From: Promethearchaeota archaeon | Lineage (GTDB): Archaea > Asgardarchaeota > Lokiarchaeia > Sigynarchaeales > SOKP01 | DNA: 6,274 nt | Reading direction: 5' to 3' | Assembly (NCBI GenBank): GCA_019894875.1 | Contig: JAGXNR010000146.1 | Span: 1-6,274, forward strand | Shown: in pieces, positions 1 to 5,126 of the stretch | Position numbering within the stretch: position 1 is the first letter of the stretch | Layout: every line of letters starts with the position of its first letter | Program-made: the position numbers and the translations under genes | Notes under the pieces: model-generated | Told to the model about the DNA's origin: nothing | Databases searched by the model: none | The model's input: only the letters and a program-made list of their open reading frames with translations

Positions 1-90
1 CAATATGTGATTATGAATATTAATATCCCTAAAAAAATTTCAGAAAAACAAAAGGAGCTTCTATTGAAATTTCGAGAATTAAATAAATAA
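1..90 (+). CDS. dnaJ: Chaperone DnaJ (Hsp40), C-terminal end only
   Basis: Reading from base 1 in frame to the TAA at 88-90 gives 29 residues beginning QYVIMNINIPKKISEKQKEL and ending FRELNK. This matches the end of DnaJ, where the last beta-strand of C-terminal domain II (typically DxYVxVxVxxP) is followed by a helix of the KxLSxKQKELLxEF type. The full protein would be a co-chaperone that delivers unfolded clients to DnaK and stimulates its ATPase. The J domain, Gly/Phe region and zinc centre lie upstream, outside the window. The gene ends five bases before the stop of the convergent hydrolase gene, so the two 3' ends nearly touch. Confidence rests on a short but characteristic stretch. No other family I know fits it as well. 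Confidence 0.85.
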   Translation, partial: QYVIMNINIPKKISEKQKELLLKFRELNK

Positions 91-95
91 GAACA

Positions 96-1043
96 TCATA
101 AGTGTGAATCGAGCCAATTAATTATATCCCCAAAAACTTCTTTGCGGTTGATTTCATTGAATAACTCATGTCTGGCATCTTCATAGAATTTATATGTTAT
201 TTCTTCCATACCATACTTATTCAATCGGTTAATCATTGCCTTCACGCCTTTAGTTTTATTTCCAATAGCACATAATGATCCTGAAATAAAATGAATTGGC
301 AAATTTTTTGGTATTTTTTGCTCGTTTTCAGAATTGTAGATCTTTTCAAACCCTCTTACGAATTCTAACCAAAGAGTAGCGGGACTTACAAATCCGCACC
401 ATGGATCATCAATATATTTTTGAACCTCTGCTTTATCTCTACTAAGCCATTCAAATCCCGTTGCACCTTCTTCTAGTTTCCAATCTCGATTATTAGATTT
501 AAAATTCATATCATACATTTTTTGACTAGGTGCTGTAGGCCCTAATTTCTTAATTTCAAATTTAAGAATAATTTTCCCGGCTTTAATTACTAAATACCTT
601 ACTTTTCCATTTGTACCACTTAAAATACATCCTTTAATTTCATCTCCCCATTCTTGAATAAAATCTTGGGCCAAAAAGGCACCCCATGAATGGCCTATCA
701 AAAATAAGGGAAGATTAGAACATTCGTTTTTGATAATTTTTGATAATTCATGAACATCATTAACAACACCCCTCCACCCATTTGGTCCTAGAACTCCGGC
801 ATTCCCTTCTAAACTGCCTTCAGTTAAATCACCAGCAGTTCTTCCATGACCTCTTTGATCGTGAGCATAACAAATATATCCACTAGTACAGAGTGCTTCT
901 GCCACGCGAGTGTATCTTTTTGCATGCTCCGCAACTCCATGAATAAATAAAACAATCCCTTTAGCTTCAGCATCTGGTTCCCACTTATACACAAAAATCT
1001 GGATATTATCTTGATTAGTAAAATTAAATGTAGAGCTTTTCAT
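96..1043 (-). CDS. Alpha/beta hydrolase, monoacylglycerol lipase / lysophospholipase type
   Basis: This 315-residue protein is a serine hydrolase of the Hydrolase_4 (S33-like) group, whose members cleave monoglycerides, lysophospholipids or similar esters, probably in the cytosol because no signal peptide is seen. HGVAEH (residues 35-40) is the oxyanion-hole motif, DQRGHG (62-67) is the family's second signature, and GHSWG (117-121) carries the nucleophile Ser119. His292 in DARHELFNE is the catalytic histidine. A cap region lies between about residues 145 and 230. The catalytic acid is odd: the usual SGxxDPVG strand end reads SGSLCAIG here, with Cys258 where Asp is expected. The ATG at 1043 is chosen because it starts just before the first strand of the fold; only a weak GAGATG lies upstream. 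It is divergent from the THEP1-like gene and convergent with dnaJ. The family is certain; the substrate and activity are not. Confidence 0.9.
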   Translation of the reverse strand: MKSSTFNFTNQDNIQIFVYKWEPDAEAKGIVLFIHGVAEHAKRYTRVAEALCTSGYICYAHDQRGHGRTAGDLTEGSLEGNAGVLGPNGWRGVVNDVHELSKIIKNECSNLPLFLIGHSWGAFLAQDFIQEWGDEIKGCILSGTNGKVRYLVIKAGKIILKFEIKKLGPTAPSQKMYDMNFKSNNRDWKLEEGATGFEWLSRDKAEVQKYIDDPWCGFVSPATLWLEFVRGFEKIYNSENEQKIPKNLPIHFISGSLCAIGNKTKGVKAMINRLNKYGMEEITYKFYEDARHELFNEINRKEVFGDIINWLDSHL

Positions 1044-1143
1044 AATTTCATCTCTATCCGTAATTTTTAAGATAGAATTAATTAATTATTTTATAATTTC
1101 ATATTAATTCTCCCCATAATAAAAAGTTACATTAATTAACTAA
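1044..1143. promoter_or_regulatory. Divergent promoter region between hydrolase and THEP1-like gene
   Basis: This 100-base gap is nearly all A and T and separates two genes transcribed away from each other. TTTTATAATT at about 1090-1099 is a TATA-like box readable on either strand, roughly 50 bases from both start codons. CATAATAAAA at about 1115-1124 lies 20-30 bases before the ATG at 1144 and could serve a leaderless THEP1 transcript. No inverted repeat that would suggest a specific operator was found. The exact start sites cannot be fixed from sequence. Confidence 0.4.
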
Positions 1144-1674
1144 ATGAATCAAAAGATATTCATTACTGGTCCGCCAAGGTATGGTAAGAGCACCCTTATT
1201 TCTAAATTAATCGAGTATTATTATTTTCAGAAAAACTATAATATTTATGGATTTTTAAAACCAGAAGTTAAAAAAAGTGGTAATCGGATTGGTTTTGACA
1301 TTTTAGATATCTCTTCTAAGGAAAGAATGAAATTAGCACGAATAGGAAATTACCATACACCAAATAGGTTAGGAAAATACAGAATATTTTTAGAAGGATT
1401 AGAAAAAGTAATTACAAATTTAGAAGCGACTCCACTTCATGAGATAGAATTATTCATTATTGATGAAATTGGTAAAATGGAATTATTTTCAAAAAAATTT
1501 CAAGATTTCATTACTAGATTATTTGCGTCTAATATATCAATTATAGCTACTATTGGATTAAGTGTTAAACATCCGATAAAGGATCATCTTTTAAATATCC
1601 CAAATGTTAAGCTTTTCACCTTAGACAGACATAATTTCCAAAAGACTTATCAAAAGATTATATCTATGTTATAA
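1144..1674 (+). CDS. THEP1-family nucleoside-triphosphatase (NTPase_1 / DUF265)
   Basis: This 176-residue P-loop protein belongs to the THEP1 family of archaeal and bacterial NTPases, which hydrolyse ATP, GTP and other nucleoside triphosphates. The biological role is unsettled. Walker A is GPPRYGKST (residues 9-17), which keeps G9, G14, K15 and S16/T17 but has Arg-Tyr where the family usually has Gly-x. RIGFDI (48-53) and the RLGKY segment near 75-79 are typical middle motifs. Walker B is LFIIDEIGKMEL (103-114) with D107 and E108. The DEIGKMEL string is the family hallmark. The length is normal for the family (about 170-190). The ATG at 1144 places Walker A at the usual distance from the N-terminus. 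No Shine-Dalgarno is seen, in line with a leaderless message. It stands alone on its strand, followed by a 122-base gap. Confidence 0.92.
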   Translation: MNQKIFITGPPRYGKSTLISKLIEYYYFQKNYNIYGFLKPEVKKSGNRIGFDILDISSKERMKLARIGNYHTPNRLGKYRIFLEGLEKVITNLEATPLHEIELFIIDEIGKMELFSKKFQDFITRLFASNISIIATIGLSVKHPIKDHLLNIPNVKLFTLDRHNFQKTYQKIISML

Positions 1675-1729
1675 ATTGTCAACAAACACCCTTATAAATT
1701 CAAATATTTTCGATTTTTCTTTCACAAAA

Positions 1730-1790
1730 CTTTATATTAAGATTATTTCTATTTTTTAAGTAGAATATAGTCTTATAATTTGAAGGGGAT
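1730..1790 (+). promoter_or_regulatory. Promoter and ribosome binding site of the zinc-ribbon microprotein
   Basis: CTTTATATTA at 1730-1739 resembles an archaeal TATA box and would place transcription start near 1760-1765. A second box, CTTATAAAT at 1691-1699, is an alternative. GAAGGGGAT at 1782-1790 is a purine-rich Shine-Dalgarno-like site whose GGGG ends eight bases before the TTG at 1797. This site decides the start codon: the nearby ATG at 1802 is in another frame and runs into a stop after three codons. It is the clearest ribosome binding site in the window. Confidence 0.55.
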
Positions 1791-1796
1791 TTATTT

Positions 1797-1913
1797 TTGA
1801 AATGGAAATGTGATAAATGCAGTCATGAATTTGATTTAGATGATTTCCCAGAAGACGGTTTCAAATGCCCTGGTTGTGGTGATGATGATTGTACATTTAG
1901 TTTGGCAGATTAA
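1797..1913 (+). CDS. Zinc-ribbon / rubredoxin-like microprotein, 38 residues, TTG start
   Basis: A short reading frame starts at TTG (1797-1799) and stops at TAA (1911-1913). It encodes 38 residues with two cysteine knuckles, CDKC at residues 5-8 and CPGC at 24-27, plus a further Cys32. The MKWKCDKCSHEF opening resembles rubredoxin-like or zinc-ribbon domains such as the C-terminal knuckle of rubrerythrins, where a WxCxxCGxxF strand precedes a second CPxCG turn. The 15 residues between knuckles are acidic (DLDDFPED). It probably binds one Zn2+ or Fe ion through four cysteines. A partner cannot be named. A well-spaced purine-rich site precedes the TTG, and the cysteine pattern would be unlikely by chance in such AT-rich DNA. 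The protein is acidic and has no membrane segment or signal peptide. Confidence 0.75.
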   Translation: MKWKCDKCSHEFDLDDFPEDGFKCPGCGDDDCTFSLAD

Positions 1914-2086
1914 TCTATTTTTCAAAAAAAAGAATGAAACTCAAAAGGATAACTCCGAATAAGATGGGTTTTAAGATATTTATTTCCTTCATTCAATTTA
2001 TAGGTCCTTTCTCGTCTAAATTTAGATATCAAAAGCAAAAGTAAAAAAGATCGCCTTTTAGTAATACTCATATTAACTAAACTGTC

Positions 2087-2097
2087 AAATTTATAAG
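2087..2097 (+). promoter_or_regulatory. Archaeal TATA box before the PPC-domain gene
   Basis: AAATTTATAAG at 2087-2097 is centred about 28 bases before the ATG at 2120, the spacing expected for a leaderless archaeal transcript. The same 11 bases occur on the minus strand at the RNase P RNA promoter (3070-3080), which supports its reality. The core is nearly palindromic, so it could also drive transcription on the minus strand from about 2070. Confidence 0.6.
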
Positions 2098-2119
2098 TGT
2101 AAATCTATGTTATTTTGAT

Positions 2120-2440
2120 ATGAATTATAGAAAAAATATGAAGATTGGAGTATCTGTCATATTTTTACTTCTTATATTTACTTCATGTTTTTCACTCAAT
2201 AATTTAACGAAAAATAGTACTCTATTTGAAGAAAATTCACTTTCACTTAGTGCAGCGATTGAAGATTCTATGGAAGATAACGACAACTATTGGGACGCTA
2301 CTTGGGTCACTCCCAGTTATTATTCTAATTTGGCGATTATAGAAAATGATGAGGATTGGTTTTATTGTAATATTTGCTGTGATATGGATTGCTTTTATTG
2401 TATTGTCCATTTTCTTGGTTTATTTGTCAAGTATGAATGA
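2120..2440 (+). pseudogene. Truncated secreted protein with a partial PPC domain
   Basis: The 106-codon frame opens with a short basic stretch and a hydrophobic signal sequence (about residues 7-25, KIGVSVIFLLLIFTSCFS, possibly with a lipobox-like Cys). A Ser/Asn-rich linker follows, then the start of a pre-peptidase C-terminal (PPC) domain: EDNDNYWDA near 52-60 and ENDEDWFY near 75-82. In intact PPC domains this motif is followed by further beta-strands (usually xVxLxxGD...). Here the frame instead continues with a Cys-rich, non-PPC tail (CNICCDMDC...) and stops, while a hydrophobic protein begins in the next frame at 2346. I read the last 30 or so codons as out-of-frame and the gene as broken by a frameshift or recombination. 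The ATG at 2120 fits the TATA box for a leaderless start; the ATG at 2138 is the alternative. An intact member would be exported to the cell surface. Confidence 0.65.
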
Positions 2441-2648
2441 AAATTTCACGTTTAATGAGTTTTGGGTCGTTTATTTTGCAGGATTTTTTTTAATCGCAAC
2501 ATATTTTAGTAGGGAACGTTTAAGTTCCAAAGATTCTCATCGGTCTTACTTGTTTTTTCTACTTATTCTTATAGTTATTGCAGTGGCATATTATCTTTTA
2601 ACATTATACGTAATAATTCCTTGGGCAGAGTATGCGGGATGGCTATAA
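2346..2648 (+). CDS. Small three-helix membrane protein, unknown function (possibly the 3' part of a broken gene)
   Basis: One hundred residues with three predicted membrane segments: about 5-27, 39-54 and 68-90. A polar loop between the last two (SRERLSSKDSHRS, about 55-67) suggests a cytoplasmic positive side. The short C-terminal tail ends IPWAEYAGWL. I do not recognise a family. The first codon lies inside the ENDEDWF coding stretch of the preceding PPC frame, directly after an in-frame TAG at 2340-2342, and no ribosome binding site is visible. It may therefore be the downstream half of a frameshifted or fused gene rather than an independent start. Hydrophobic coding character is clear from about 2360 onward, where the other frame loses sense. 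It ends about 70 bases before the 3' end of the convergent RNase P RNA. Confidence 0.55.
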   Translation: MMRIGFIVIFAVIWIAFIVLSIFLVYLSSMNENFTFNEFWVVYFAGFFLIATYFSRERLSSKDSHRSYLFFLLILIVIAVAYYLLTLYVIIPWAEYAGWL

Positions 2649-2718
2649 AAGAAATGCTTTATTCGTAAGATCATTAATTTCTTAAACGACAAACACCTAC
2701 TTATAAAATTTAAAAGAG

Positions 2719-3049
2719 GAGACGCTTGAGATATATACCCACCCTTCTGTACTGCATCTGTCACCAGATGGCAGTTGGAGCATCAAACTATGCGGCCTAC
2801 CTAAAGCTAGCTCCAAGTACTTTATCGCTTTCATTTGGCCTTGCACCAAGGTTTCAGCTCGTTCCAACCATTCCCTCCTACAATTTCTCTGGCTTATATC
2901 CAAGTCATTAATATGCGTAAAAAGGCAGTGTCGTTTCAGTTGCTAAAATACGATTCTCATCGTAGTAGTTTTCTACACCTTGCTTGGAGAATGGGGTGAG
3001 GTTCCTCAGCAGGTTAAACCCACCGTCAGCTCCATATCTCACTCGTCTC
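2719..3049 (-). ncRNA. rnpB: RNase P RNA (archaeal)
   Basis: The minus strand encodes the catalytic RNA of RNase P, which matures tRNA 5' ends. The ends pair as P1: GAGACG and GAGATAT (3049-3034) with ATATCTC and CGTCTC (2734-2719). CR-I is GAGGAACCUCACCC (3007-2994) and CR-V is ACAGAAGGGUGGGUAU (2750-2735). They form P4 with the bulged U (2999) retained. GAAACGACAC (2937-2928) is the archaeal CR-II/III core, and GCAAGGCCAAAU (2844-2833) is identical to the CR-IV segment of E. coli M1 RNA. Further hairpins fit: GUAG/CUAC (2976-2965), ACGAU-GAGA-AUCGU (2963-2950), a UUGGAGC/GCUCCAA stem enclosing AGGUAGGCCGC (2816-2775) and CAUCUG-GUGA-CAGAUG (2770-2755). A length near 331 is usual. The P4 bases are unusual, though fully compensated. 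Short open frames across this region on both strands are not genes. Confidence 0.95.
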
Positions 3050-3069
3050 TAATTAAGAAGTAAGAAAAC

Positions 3070-3080
3070 CTTATAAATTT
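3070..3080 (-). promoter_or_regulatory. TATA box of the RNase P RNA gene
   Basis: On the minus strand AAATTTATAAG (3080-3070) is centred about 25 bases before the 5' end of P1, the classic archaeal spacing. It is preceded by the purine-rich stretch GAGAGAAAATAA, which could be the TFB recognition element. It shares all 11 bases with the box at 2087-2097. Confidence 0.75.
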
Positions 3081-3167
3081 TATTTTCTCTCAACTTAAGA
3101 AAAGATTTTCAGATACTATTTTATTGCACAAAATATTTGGAAATTTACAGTAAATATTAACTGAAAA

Positions 3168-3623
3168 TTATGATTCAGAGGATTTTTCATCCTCACTTAA
3201 AGACTTGAGATAATTTTGAATCTCTTCTTTAAATAATTTAAAATCAAGAAGCCCATTTTTAATATCTTTAAAAGCAATTTCATCATCGATTGTTCCATAC
3301 CGATTAACTAGGAAATTTCGAAATCCCTTCAATTCCCTAATTTTTTCAGTTATTTTTTTTGAGAGAATATTGTTGTTCAACAAAGCAACTATTATATCAT
3401 CTCTGTTTGAAGGGATTCCTAACTTTAAATCTGAATTAATTATTGAGCAAATACTAATAACTTCTTGGATTGATGCTTCAATTCTTTTATAAATACCATC
3501 CTTAATTAAACCTAGTGCTTTAAATTTACTTAATTTTTCAGGTAGGTTTTCTTCAACTAATTCAATGTTTTCTTCAATAATTTTTAGTTTAGTTTTAATT
3601 ACATCAGTTCTCAAATATATCAA
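3168..3623 (-). CDS. HEPN-domain protein of a HEPN/MNT pair (HepT-like, DUF86)
   Basis: This 151-residue, mostly helical protein resembles HepT, the RNase toxin of HEPN/MNT modules. The family motif R-x4-H-x-Y near the end of a helix, usually RNxLVHRYGxID, appears as RNFLVNRYGTID at residues 102-113: Arg102 and Tyr109 are kept, but the catalytic His is Asn107 (codon AAT at 3305-3303). In HepT the Arg and His cleave RNA, and the Tyr is the residue AMPylated by the MntA partner. The His change predicts weak or no RNase activity. Translation starts at TTG (3623-3621), whose four bases TTGA overlap the stop of the upstream MNT gene. No Shine-Dalgarno is seen, so coupling is likely. The C-terminus is acidic and Ser-rich (SLSEDEKSSES). 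It lies 118 bases upstream of RNase P RNA on the same strand. Confidence 0.85.
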   Translation of the reverse strand: MIYLRTDVIKTKLKIIEENIELVEENLPEKLSKFKALGLIKDGIYKRIEASIQEVISICSIINSDLKLGIPSNRDDIIVALLNNNILSKKITEKIRELKGFRNFLVNRYGTIDDEIAFKDIKNGLLDFKLFKEEIQNYLKSLSEDEKSSES

Positions 3624-4003
3624 CGATTAATATATTCTAAATAAAATGGATGAAATTCTTCATATTCATCAATCGTTTCATTAGCAATTTCATATAATCT
3701 ATCCTCTTCCTTCACATAAAGAACTTTACCTTTTAAAACTTCAATCTGAACATATAACGGAAGTAATTGAAAAATCTGAATGTCAAGATTTTCATTGAAT
3801 ATTTTTAATAATTCTAACCGTATATTGGAAAGTGCTTTTTTTTCTTCATCAATATATAAACAAAGATCAATATCACTGTCATCTAGATGATATGAATTGA
3901 GAGCGGAACCATATAAAATAACAAATTCAGTTTTGTTAAAGAATTTTGTTTGTCTTAAATGCCCTAAAAAATGTTTGGTTAATTGTTTGATCTCTCTATT
4001 CAT
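3620..4003 (-). CDS. Minimal nucleotidyltransferase (MntA-like) partner of the HEPN protein
   Basis: This 127-residue protein has the MNT fold of the DNA polymerase beta superfamily. The signature GSx10DxD is present as GSALNSYHLDDSDID (residues 32-46), with catalytic Asp44 and Asp46, and Asp74 in LDIQIFQL is the third metal ligand. All active-site residues are therefore intact. Proteins of this type act as antitoxins that transfer AMP to a Tyr of the cognate HEPN toxin and so neutralise it. That role is inferred from the family and from the gene order. It is the first gene of a two-gene operon, and its TGA overlaps the TTG start of the HEPN gene. The ATG at 4003 lies about 26 bases from a TATA box, which suggests a leaderless message. 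The acidic C-terminal tail (IDEYEEFHPFYLEY) is common in this family. Confidence 0.88.
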   Translation of the reverse strand: MNREIKQLTKHFLGHLRQTKFFNKTEFVILYGSALNSYHLDDSDIDLCLYIDEEKKALSNIRLELLKIFNENLDIQIFQLLPLYVQIEVLKGKVLYVKEEDRLYEIANETIDEYEEFHPFYLEYINR

Positions 4004-4019
4004 AGAAGATAATATTTTA

Positions 4020-4035
4020 GTTAAAATATATAATC
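4020..4035 (-). promoter_or_regulatory. TATA box of the HEPN/MNT operon
   Basis: The minus strand reads GATTATATATTTTAAC across 4035-4020, preceded by the purine-rich AAGGAT. The box centre is about 26 bases before the ATG at 4003, so transcription should start at or within a few bases of that codon. No palindromic operator, which autoregulated modules sometimes have, is obvious here. Confidence 0.6.
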
Positions 4036-4185
4036 ATCCTTAAAAGACTAATTTAACATTCCAAATCCATAAAGAAAAGCCATTAATAGACCTTTTCGCA
4101 TTTTGATTTTGATTTGTTAATAAATTATTATGGAATTAACAGAAATCAAACAATTTTACATAAAATAATCAAACTTACTATTATT

Positions 4186-4986
4186 TTAGACTCTACTTTT
4201 ATTATCTAATTCATACGAAATTATATCGCAAAATTTTCTAAAACCTAATTTACTATACACTCTTTCACCCAGAGCTGATGCTTGAAGTACTCCAACTTTG
4301 TATCCCATTTTATAGGCATCTAATAATGCCATCATACTTATAGTCAGCCCAAAACCCCGACCTCTATATTCTTTTAATGTCGATACAGCATGAAGACCCG
4401 CCACTCCAGAAGATAAGTAAAGCATTAAAGATGTGACTGGCATTCCCTCAAAATTTCCAATATAGAACCTTGCTTCAGGCTCTAAAAATAAGTATTCCAA
4501 TAATTCATAATCAACTTTTAGGCTAAAAACTGTTGAAACAACATCAATCCACTGTTTAAGATGCTTTTTATCTTCAACAACTTCAATTTTTAACCCATTT
4601 TCAGTTACTGCTTGATTAGTAATATCTTCTAGTTTAAGTGCCATTCCCGCTTGATGGTAAACATTTGAAAAGCCAAACTTCTCTAGAATACTACCTAAAT
4701 TTTTTGGGATTGTCAACGGTCCTACAGTCCATCCATTAGGTGCTAAGCCTTCTTGAATTAATTTTTTTACTCCTGCTATCTCATATTCAATATTTAAGTT
4801 TTTAAAATCGGCTCTGAATATACCCTCAGGCCAGTCTACTTCCTTAGCAAGAACCCAGCTTATTTTTTTTTCTATATGAGAATTGAAATTGGAATGTGTT
4901 GAAGATTTGGTGTAAAAATCATCCAGATTTTTCTCAATATAAGAATTTATTGTATTCCGGGAAACTTTTTTGAGGATTTCACTCAT
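4186..4986 (-). CDS. GNAT-family N-acetyltransferase with an extra N-terminal half
   Basis: This is a 266-residue acetyl-CoA-dependent acetyltransferase. The catalytic GNAT domain occupies about residues 130-265. Motif A is HAVSTLKEYRGRGFGLTIS (199-217), with the acetyl-CoA pyrophosphate loop RGRGFG (208-213). GVLQASALGERVYSKLGFRKF (232-252) is motif B, where YSKLGF is the usual helix-strand turn. The first 120 residues hold a degenerate second half containing PNGWTVGPLTIP (83-94) and LEKFGF (101-106), a layout seen in two-domain GNAT proteins. The substrate cannot be told from sequence; small-molecule or peptide amines are typical. The ATG at 4986 agrees with a TATA box about 30 bases upstream, and TAGGT at about 4997-5001 could be a weak ribosome binding site. 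It appears to be a single-gene unit, about 180 bases before the MNT gene. Confidence 0.88.
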   Translation of the reverse strand: MSEILKKVSRNTINSYIEKNLDDFYTKSSTHSNFNSHIEKKISWVLAKEVDWPEGIFRADFKNLNIEYEIAGVKKLIQEGLAPNGWTVGPLTIPKNLGSILEKFGFSNVYHQAGMALKLEDITNQAVTENGLKIEVVEDKKHLKQWIDVVSTVFSLKVDYELLEYLFLEPEARFYIGNFEGMPVTSLMLYLSSGVAGLHAVSTLKEYRGRGFGLTISMMALLDAYKMGYKVGVLQASALGERVYSKLGFRKFCDIISYELDNKSRV

Positions 4987-5012
4987 TGCTATTTACCTAA
5001 AGATTACCGATA

Positions 5013-5024
5013 CTTATAAAAATT
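5013..5024 (-). promoter_or_regulatory. TATA box of the GNAT acetyltransferase gene
   Basis: The minus strand reads AATTTTTATAAG from 5024 to 5013, about 30 bases before the ATG at 4986. It contains the same TTTATAAG core as the RNase P RNA and PPC-gene boxes. A second AT-rich candidate, AAGTATATCAAG, lies at about 5039-5050. Confidence 0.55.
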
Positions 5025-5062
5025 CTTTCTTTAAAAGTCTTGATATACTTTGTATAGAGGTT

Positions 5063-5090
5063 AAAAATATAAAAAATATAAAAAAAAGAA
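5063..5090 (-). terminator. U-rich terminator after the membrane pyrophosphatase gene
   Basis: About 40 bases after the hppA stop, the minus strand carries TTCTTTTTTTTATATTTTTT followed by ATATTTTT (5090-5063). Long oligo-U runs without an obligatory hairpin are the usual archaeal termination signal. A weaker T run lies on the plus strand at 5092-5098, and the two can pair as an A/T hairpin (AAAAAAAGAAGTTTTTTT). The signal separates hppA from the acetyltransferase promoter downstream. Confidence 0.6.
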
Positions 5091-5126
5091 GTTTTTTTAT
5101 TGCTTTTTTAGTCATTCAGTTCTAAA

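Noticed and set aside
1934..2044. Plus-strand frame of 36 codons after the zinc-ribbon gene
   Set aside because: No ribosome site, no homology I recognise, and it overlaps an equally weak minus-strand frame. Too short to support.
2649..2683. Imperfect hairpin AAGAAAT...ATTTCTT after the membrane-protein gene
   Set aside because: Seven A/T-rich pairs with a loop of about 20 bases and no following T run. Expected by chance at this base composition.
2697..2903. Minus-strand open frame of 68 codons
   Set aside because: It lies wholly inside the RNase P RNA, and its codons follow the conserved RNA blocks (CR-IV, CR-V). No protein features.
2726..2911. Plus-strand open frame of 61 codons
   Set aside because: It is antisense to the RNase P RNA. 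The open frame follows from the higher GC of the RNA gene, with no promoter, ribosome site or family match.
3130..3170. CAGTTAATATTTACTG as an operator or terminator after the HEPN gene
   Set aside because: Only four paired bases at each end, no T run, and no second copy near the operon promoter.
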